Below are positions 60,354 through 64,000 of a DNA stretch of 64,000 nucleotides, piece after piece (the first letter of the stretch is position 1; the number at the start of each line of letters is the position of its first letter). Origin of the DNA: Actinomycetospora callitridis (lineage in GTDB: Bacteria; Actinomycetota; Actinomycetes; Mycobacteriales; Pseudonocardiaceae); assembly GCF_028737265.1 (NCBI RefSeq), contig NZ_JAQZAK010000006.1:186001-250000 (forward strand), written 5' to 3'. The notes under the pieces were generated by a model, which was not told the DNA's origin, searched no databases, and worked only from the letters and a program-made list of their open reading frames with translations. The position numbers were made by a program, and so were the translations under genes.

Positions 60354-63300
60354 TCAGGAGGGCGAGCTGGCGTCGAGCCGTCGGACCTCTGCCGCGAGCG
60401 ACCTGAGCTTCTCGCCGTACCGATACTTACGACGGCTCCATTCGACCTCGTTCAGCAGGTGGTCGTCGTCCGTGGGACGTAGCAGTGGACCCTTGCTGAC
60501 TCTAAGCTGGTCTCGAATCGTGTCCAGGTAGCGAATCATGCCGGTCTCGTCTTTAAGCTCGAGCCAGAGAAGGGCGGGCTCCGTAGTCGTCCCGGCGGAG
60601 CGTGCCGCGGCGGCGGCGTCCGCGAGCACGGACCGAGCTAGGTCGGTGAACCTGGCTCGCAGCCGCTCGCGGGCGTCCTCCCGATGGCGATCTCTAACGG
60701 CGTCGTACCGAGCCTGGCGGCTGGCTGTGGCCCTGGCGAGCTGAATCTCGGCGGTAGCCTCGGCCTCGGACCGACTGACTGACGGCCCGATCTCGTCAAT
60801 ATCGGCGAGCCGAGCGGCGGGCTGGGGCGGAGAAGTGTCCGAGCGCATGGCGATAGCGGGCCCGCGCGCTGACGCCTCGACAATGACGAGGGACGATTGG
60901 GGGGCTGTGTAACTATCAAGGGTGTGACCCAGCCGCGGGTGCCCGTACGTGGCAAGGGCGACCCAAGACTCCGGGTCGCGGCTGACGCGCTCGGGATCGG
61001 ATGTGACGGGGCGATCTGGCTCGTCAAGGACAGCCCCTAGCCGCTCGATCACGACCTCGCGGAGATCAGTGAGCGTGACGGCACTGGGGACGGGCCCGGG
61101 TATCGGGAGTGGGTCCTCGTCTACATCGAGTGGCAGGTCTGCCCCTGGATTCGACTCGACCAGGCCGATGAGCGTCTGCACGCCAGCATGCCGGGCGGCC
61201 GCCCGTTCGCTCGCAGCGGCCCGAAAGACGCCGCGAAAGGCTCCCTCCACCGCGCCAAGGATAGGCTGGAGACCACCAACGATTCCGCTGAATAGGTCGA
61301 TCCGAGACGCCAGCGCTCTGTAGACCTCCTCCTCGACGGTTCCTTCGATAAAGAAGTTTCGGACAACGACCTTGTTCCTGATCTGACCGAGACGGTCGAC
61401 GCGGCCGATACGCTGCTCGACACGCATCGGATTCCACGGCATGTCGTAGTTGATGAGATAGCTGCAGGTCTGGAGATTAAGTCCTTCACTGGCCGCGTCG
61501 GTCGCGAGTAGAACAGTGACCGCGCGGGCTTTGATCGCCTCGACGAGGTCCCGCTTTCCAATGTCGGTCCAACCGTCGCTCTCGCGGAACACCTTGCCGC
61601 CGTCGCCGGTGAATGTCCCGAGTTGACTGCGATACCTGTGGTGCAGCCGATCACGCAGCGCGTCAAGAGTGTCGGTGAACTGCGTGAAGACGATTGTGCT
61701 GTGGCCGTTGCCACGCGCCTCATCGAGGTGCCGTTCGAGGGCCTCAAACTTGCTGTCGTGAACCCGTGTGATCCGGGATGCGTAATCCTGCATCTCCTGC
61801 AGGTCCTTCGCGGTGAGTGGAATAGCGTCCGCTTCCTTGACCGCCGGTGCCCCGTCCTCGTCGTCGAGATCGTCCGCCGCGTCGTCCAGCAGCACCTGAT
61901 CGAGGAACGTCTCCTCGCTAGCGAGCCGCTTCTGGAGCGTTTTATATATCGCCGCCCAGCTGCTGGTCAATCGACGGCGGTAGACCGTCAGTACGAAACC
62001 CGCGCCGCGACGTTTCCCGTGAGCCTCAAGTAGCCGGTCAATGAGCCCTTCGAGGTCGTCGTAGAGCTGCTGCTCGTCGGGGAGCAGGTCGACCACGACG
62101 GGGAGGACTTCGCGGTCCGCGAGATTCTCCGCTATGAGCCCTCGCTTCACGTAGGCCTTTAGGGTCGCTCGGCTGTGCCGGGCTACGTACTGCCTGACTG
62201 GACTTAGAGCGCGCAACCAGGCCCGCAGCGCCTCCCTACCGGCCTCGCCAACCTCCTCGATCCGCTGCGACGAGTCGACCCCGTCGAGGCCGAAACGGAA
62301 GACCATTTCTGCGATAACCGGTCCCAGCTGCCGGGAAATGTCGGCGGCAAGGCTCTCCTCTGCGCGGGTTTGGGGCAATGAAGGAGTCCGCCGGACCTGC
62401 TCCGCGAGCCACGCCCAGGCGATTTGACGGGTATCGGGTTTGGCCAGCTCGGCGTAGAAGCGGATGAAGGCCCGTTCCTCCGTGAGCGGCCCTGACAGGC
62501 CGGTCTGCCGGAGGAGATCGACGAGCTCAACCGCGTTCGTCTGTAGCGGGGTCGCGGTCATCAACCAGATGGCCCTTGCCGCGTTCCCTTCGTTGACCCT
62601 GTCGAGGAGCTCCAGCAGCCGGCTGGGCCGGTACCGGTCCTCGTTCGCGTGGTTTCTCCGGGCGTGGTGCGCTTCGTCCACAATGAGCAGGTCGTACGGG
62701 CCTGCGGCGAGGACGAGCTCCTGTTGGTCAGGTCGCCGCGCAAGGTGGCTAGAGGCGAGGAGCAAGGGGTGTTCGGCATAGGGGTTCGGGCCGGCGGGTC
62801 GGACGTCATCGGGGTGCGCGCCGTAGATCTTGCCCTGATCGAGTCTAGGCACCCAGAGCGCGAACTTCTCGAACAGCTCGTCCTGCCATTGCCGACAGAC
62901 GTTCGCGGGGGCTAACACGAGGGCTTTCGCAACCTCGCCATTCAGGACCAGCTGCCGGAGGCCCATGCCGGCGCTGATGGTCTTGCCGAGGCCGACCTCG
63001 TCCGCTACGAGCCACGAGCGCGGGTACATGCCCGCGAGCCGCGCGACATTCTGGCGCTGGTGGGGGAACAACCGTACGCCGCTGGTCGCCTCCGCAAGGT
63101 CACCAGCCCACGGGAGGCGGGGCGCCGCGTGGAGGAACCGGGCAACCGTATTTGGCTCCCCCATAGGCGGTGCCTCCTCGGGGTCGCGCTCCCCGGGCAC
63201 CGTGTCGGGGGCACGCGCGATTAGCGCTTCTTCGACTGCCTCCGGCAGCGGGTAGACTCGGAAGCCGGGGACCTGGCCTGTCCACCGCTTCTCGAACCTG

Positions 63301-63920
63301 CTCGACCAGAACGCGAAATGCGGGGCGGAATCGCCCCAGCTGCTATAGACGCTGAACGACTCGAAGTTACGGGTCCAAGCGGTCGCGGACTCGTTCACTG
63401 ACCCCTGGAAAGCGACGGCATCCTGCGTCTCGTCTCGGAGCACCCCGATCTTCTCGTGGAAGTACGGCTTGCTGCCGTCGCCGACAATCGGTTTGCCGTG
63501 CTCGTCCACCGCCACAGCGATCTTCACGACTAGCCGATTCTGCTTGACGAGCCATGCGAGCACCTCGATTCGGCGCCGGCCAATGTCGTCGCTTGTCACT
63601 AGGCCGGCGGCGAGCCGGTCCGCGAGGGGGCCAGCGGTGATGATCTTTCCCTGGAGAGCCTCAACGTCCTCGTCCCGCAGCTCCGCGCCGCAAAGGAGGC
63701 GGACGCTGCCGTTCCCATTGACGAACCGGGACAAGCCTTTCGCCGCGACAGATAGTGAGGATGAACGAAAGTATCCGACAGACCGGGAGTACGATGTCGC
63801 CCGCTGCAGCGCGGGGACATAGAACGAGTTGAGGACGTCGTCGCCGCTGTCGTAGCCGGGCGGCAGGTCGAGAGTCCGCAAGGGGGGTCGGCGCGCGCCT
63901 GGCGCGATCTCATGTGCCAC
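60354..63920 (-). CDS. PLD-nuclease/SNF2-helicase fusion, DISARM/DrmD-like
   Basis: A 1188-aa defence-type helicase. The N-terminal half is phospholipase-D-like (SVGYFRSSSLSVAAKGLSRF; YFHEKIGVLRDETQDAVAFQ with HxK; GSVNESATAW). The SNF2 helicase follows: WLVADEVGLGKTISAGMGL near 300, LLIVDEAHHARRNHANE near 413, IWLMTATPLQTNA, then TVLLATDAASEGLNLQTC and MRVEQRIGRVDRLGQIRNKV near 830. A charged helical tail ends it. SNF2 helicases with such architecture occur in DISARM and related anti-phage islands. GTG 63920 starts just after the previous gene's stop. Which system it belongs to is not shown in the window. Confidence 0.83.
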   Translation of the reverse strand: MAHEIAPGARRPPLRTLDLPPGYDSGDDVLNSFYVPALQRATSYSRSVGYFRSSSLSVAAKGLSRFVNGNGSVRLLCGAELRDEDVEALQGKIITAGPLADRLAAGLVTSDDIGRRRIEVLAWLVKQNRLVVKIAVAVDEHGKPIVGDGSKPYFHEKIGVLRDETQDAVAFQGSVNESATAWTRNFESFSVYSSWGDSAPHFAFWSSRFEKRWTGQVPGFRVYPLPEAVEEALIARAPDTVPGERDPEEAPPMGEPNTVARFLHAAPRLPWAGDLAEATSGVRLFPHQRQNVARLAGMYPRSWLVADEVGLGKTISAGMGLRQLVLNGEVAKALVLAPANVCRQWQDELFEKFALWVPRLDQGKIYGAHPDDVRPAGPNPYAEHPLLLASSHLARRPDQQELVLAAGPYDLLIVDEAHHARRNHANEDRYRPSRLLELLDRVNEGNAARAIWLMTATPLQTNAVELVDLLRQTGLSGPLTEERAFIRFYAELAKPDTRQIAWAWLAEQVRRTPSLPQTRAEESLAADISRQLGPVIAEMVFRFGLDGVDSSQRIEEVGEAGREALRAWLRALSPVRQYVARHSRATLKAYVKRGLIAENLADREVLPVVVDLLPDEQQLYDDLEGLIDRLLEAHGKRRGAGFVLTVYRRRLTSSWAAIYKTLQKRLASEETFLDQVLLDDAADDLDDEDGAPAVKEADAIPLTAKDLQEMQDYASRITRVHDSKFEALERHLDEARGNGHSTIVFTQFTDTLDALRDRLHHRYRSQLGTFTGDGGKVFRESDGWTDIGKRDLVEAIKARAVTVLLATDAASEGLNLQTCSYLINYDMPWNPMRVEQRIGRVDRLGQIRNKVVVRNFFIEGTVEEEVYRALASRIDLFSGIVGGLQPILGAVEGAFRGVFRAAASERAAARHAGVQTLIGLVESNPGADLPLDVDEDPLPIPGPVPSAVTLTDLREVVIERLGAVLDEPDRPVTSDPERVSRDPESWVALATYGHPRLGHTLDSYTAPQSSLVIVEASARGPAIAMRSDTSPPQPAARLADIDEIGPSVSRSEAEATAEIQLARATASRQARYDAVRDRHREDARERLRARFTDLARSVLADAAAAARSAGTTTEPALLWLELKDETGMIRYLDTIRDQLRVSKGPLLRPTDDDHLLNEVEWSRRKYRYGEKLRSLAAEVRRLDASSPS

Positions 63921-63922
63921 GG

Positions 63923-64000
63923 CTAGAACAGCGCGGGGGGCGCCTCGGCGAGCACCGCGTCGGGGTCCGGCAGCATGTGGATGTCGTCGAAGAAAGAGGT
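63923..64000 (-). CDS. C-terminal end of an upstream gene (cut by window edge)
   Basis: The last 25 codons and stop of a minus-strand gene: TSFFDDIHMLPDPDAVLAEA and then PPALF. The stop lies 2 bp before the start of the PLD-SNF2 gene, so both are in one operon. No family can be told from so little; in related islands a methyltransferase or helicase would be expected. Confidence 0.5.
   Translation of the reverse strand, partial: TSFFDDIHMLPDPDAVLAEAPPALF

Noticed and set aside
1..64000. tRNA, rRNA, integrase, transposase or plasmid origin
   Set aside because: Looked for tRNA-like 3' arms and known transposase or integrase motifs on both strands and saw none.

Overview
The window is chromosomal DNA of a very high-GC actinobacterium, most likely a member of the Pseudonocardiaceae (Pseudonocardia or Actinomycetospora type). 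The reasons are the extreme G/C bias at third codon positions, many GTG starts, ATGA/GTGA gene overlaps, a DUF3558 lipoprotein, WXG-type secreted proteins and a rifamycin-associated element upstream of a HelR/HelD helicase. No rRNA, tRNA, CRISPR array, transposase or integrase was recognised. All calls come from reading the sequence; no database search was run.

Left part (1-21.2 kb). The window opens inside recB (cut by the edge), overlapped by recC, both on the minus strand. Then come a quinone-reductase-like dehydrogenase, a DUF3558 lipoprotein paired with a small helical protein, a TipA-like MerR regulator, an SDR-queA-like-small protein operon, and a WXG-domain polymorphic toxin with a predicted immunity gene. 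A LysR regulator, a half-length MetE-like protein, a metallo-beta-lactamase-fold hydrolase, an amidohydrolase and a GAF-GGDEF cyclase follow. Next is helR with a 19-bp rifamycin-associated element in its leader.

Middle (21.2-47.3 kb). A tightly coupled seven-gene catabolic operon (two beta-hydroxyacid dehydrogenases, two carboxymuconolactone-decarboxylase-family proteins, a cupin, a lactonase-like MBL protein and an alpha/beta hydrolase) is flanked by a GntR regulator and a divergent MFS transporter. Both outer ends of this block carry a 71-bp hairpin repeat that is 69/71 identical between copies. Beyond it are several regulator-target pairs (TetR/epimerase, TetR/P450 and DrrAB-like ABC exporter, TetR/NmrA). 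There are also dispersed DNA/RNA repair modules (LigD polymerase-type protein, LigD 3'-phosphoesterase, KptA/Tpt1), a ferric-reductase-like flavoprotein, a GH172 glycosidase and a MOSC protein.

Right part (47.3-64 kb) looks like a defence or accessory island. It holds a frameshifted PLD-helicase-DUF3427 gene, a small putative nuclease, and a plus-strand operon of NERD-UvrD helicase, PD-(D/E)XK nuclease, AddB-like protein and AddA-like helicase-nuclease. A convergent PLD-SNF2 helicase and the last codons of another gene complete it. It is somewhat less GC-rich in places than the rest. Since the cell also has RecBC-type genes at the left edge, the AddAB-like pair is unlikely to be its only recombination nuclease. 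This operon is the best candidate for an undescribed anti-DNA system in the window.
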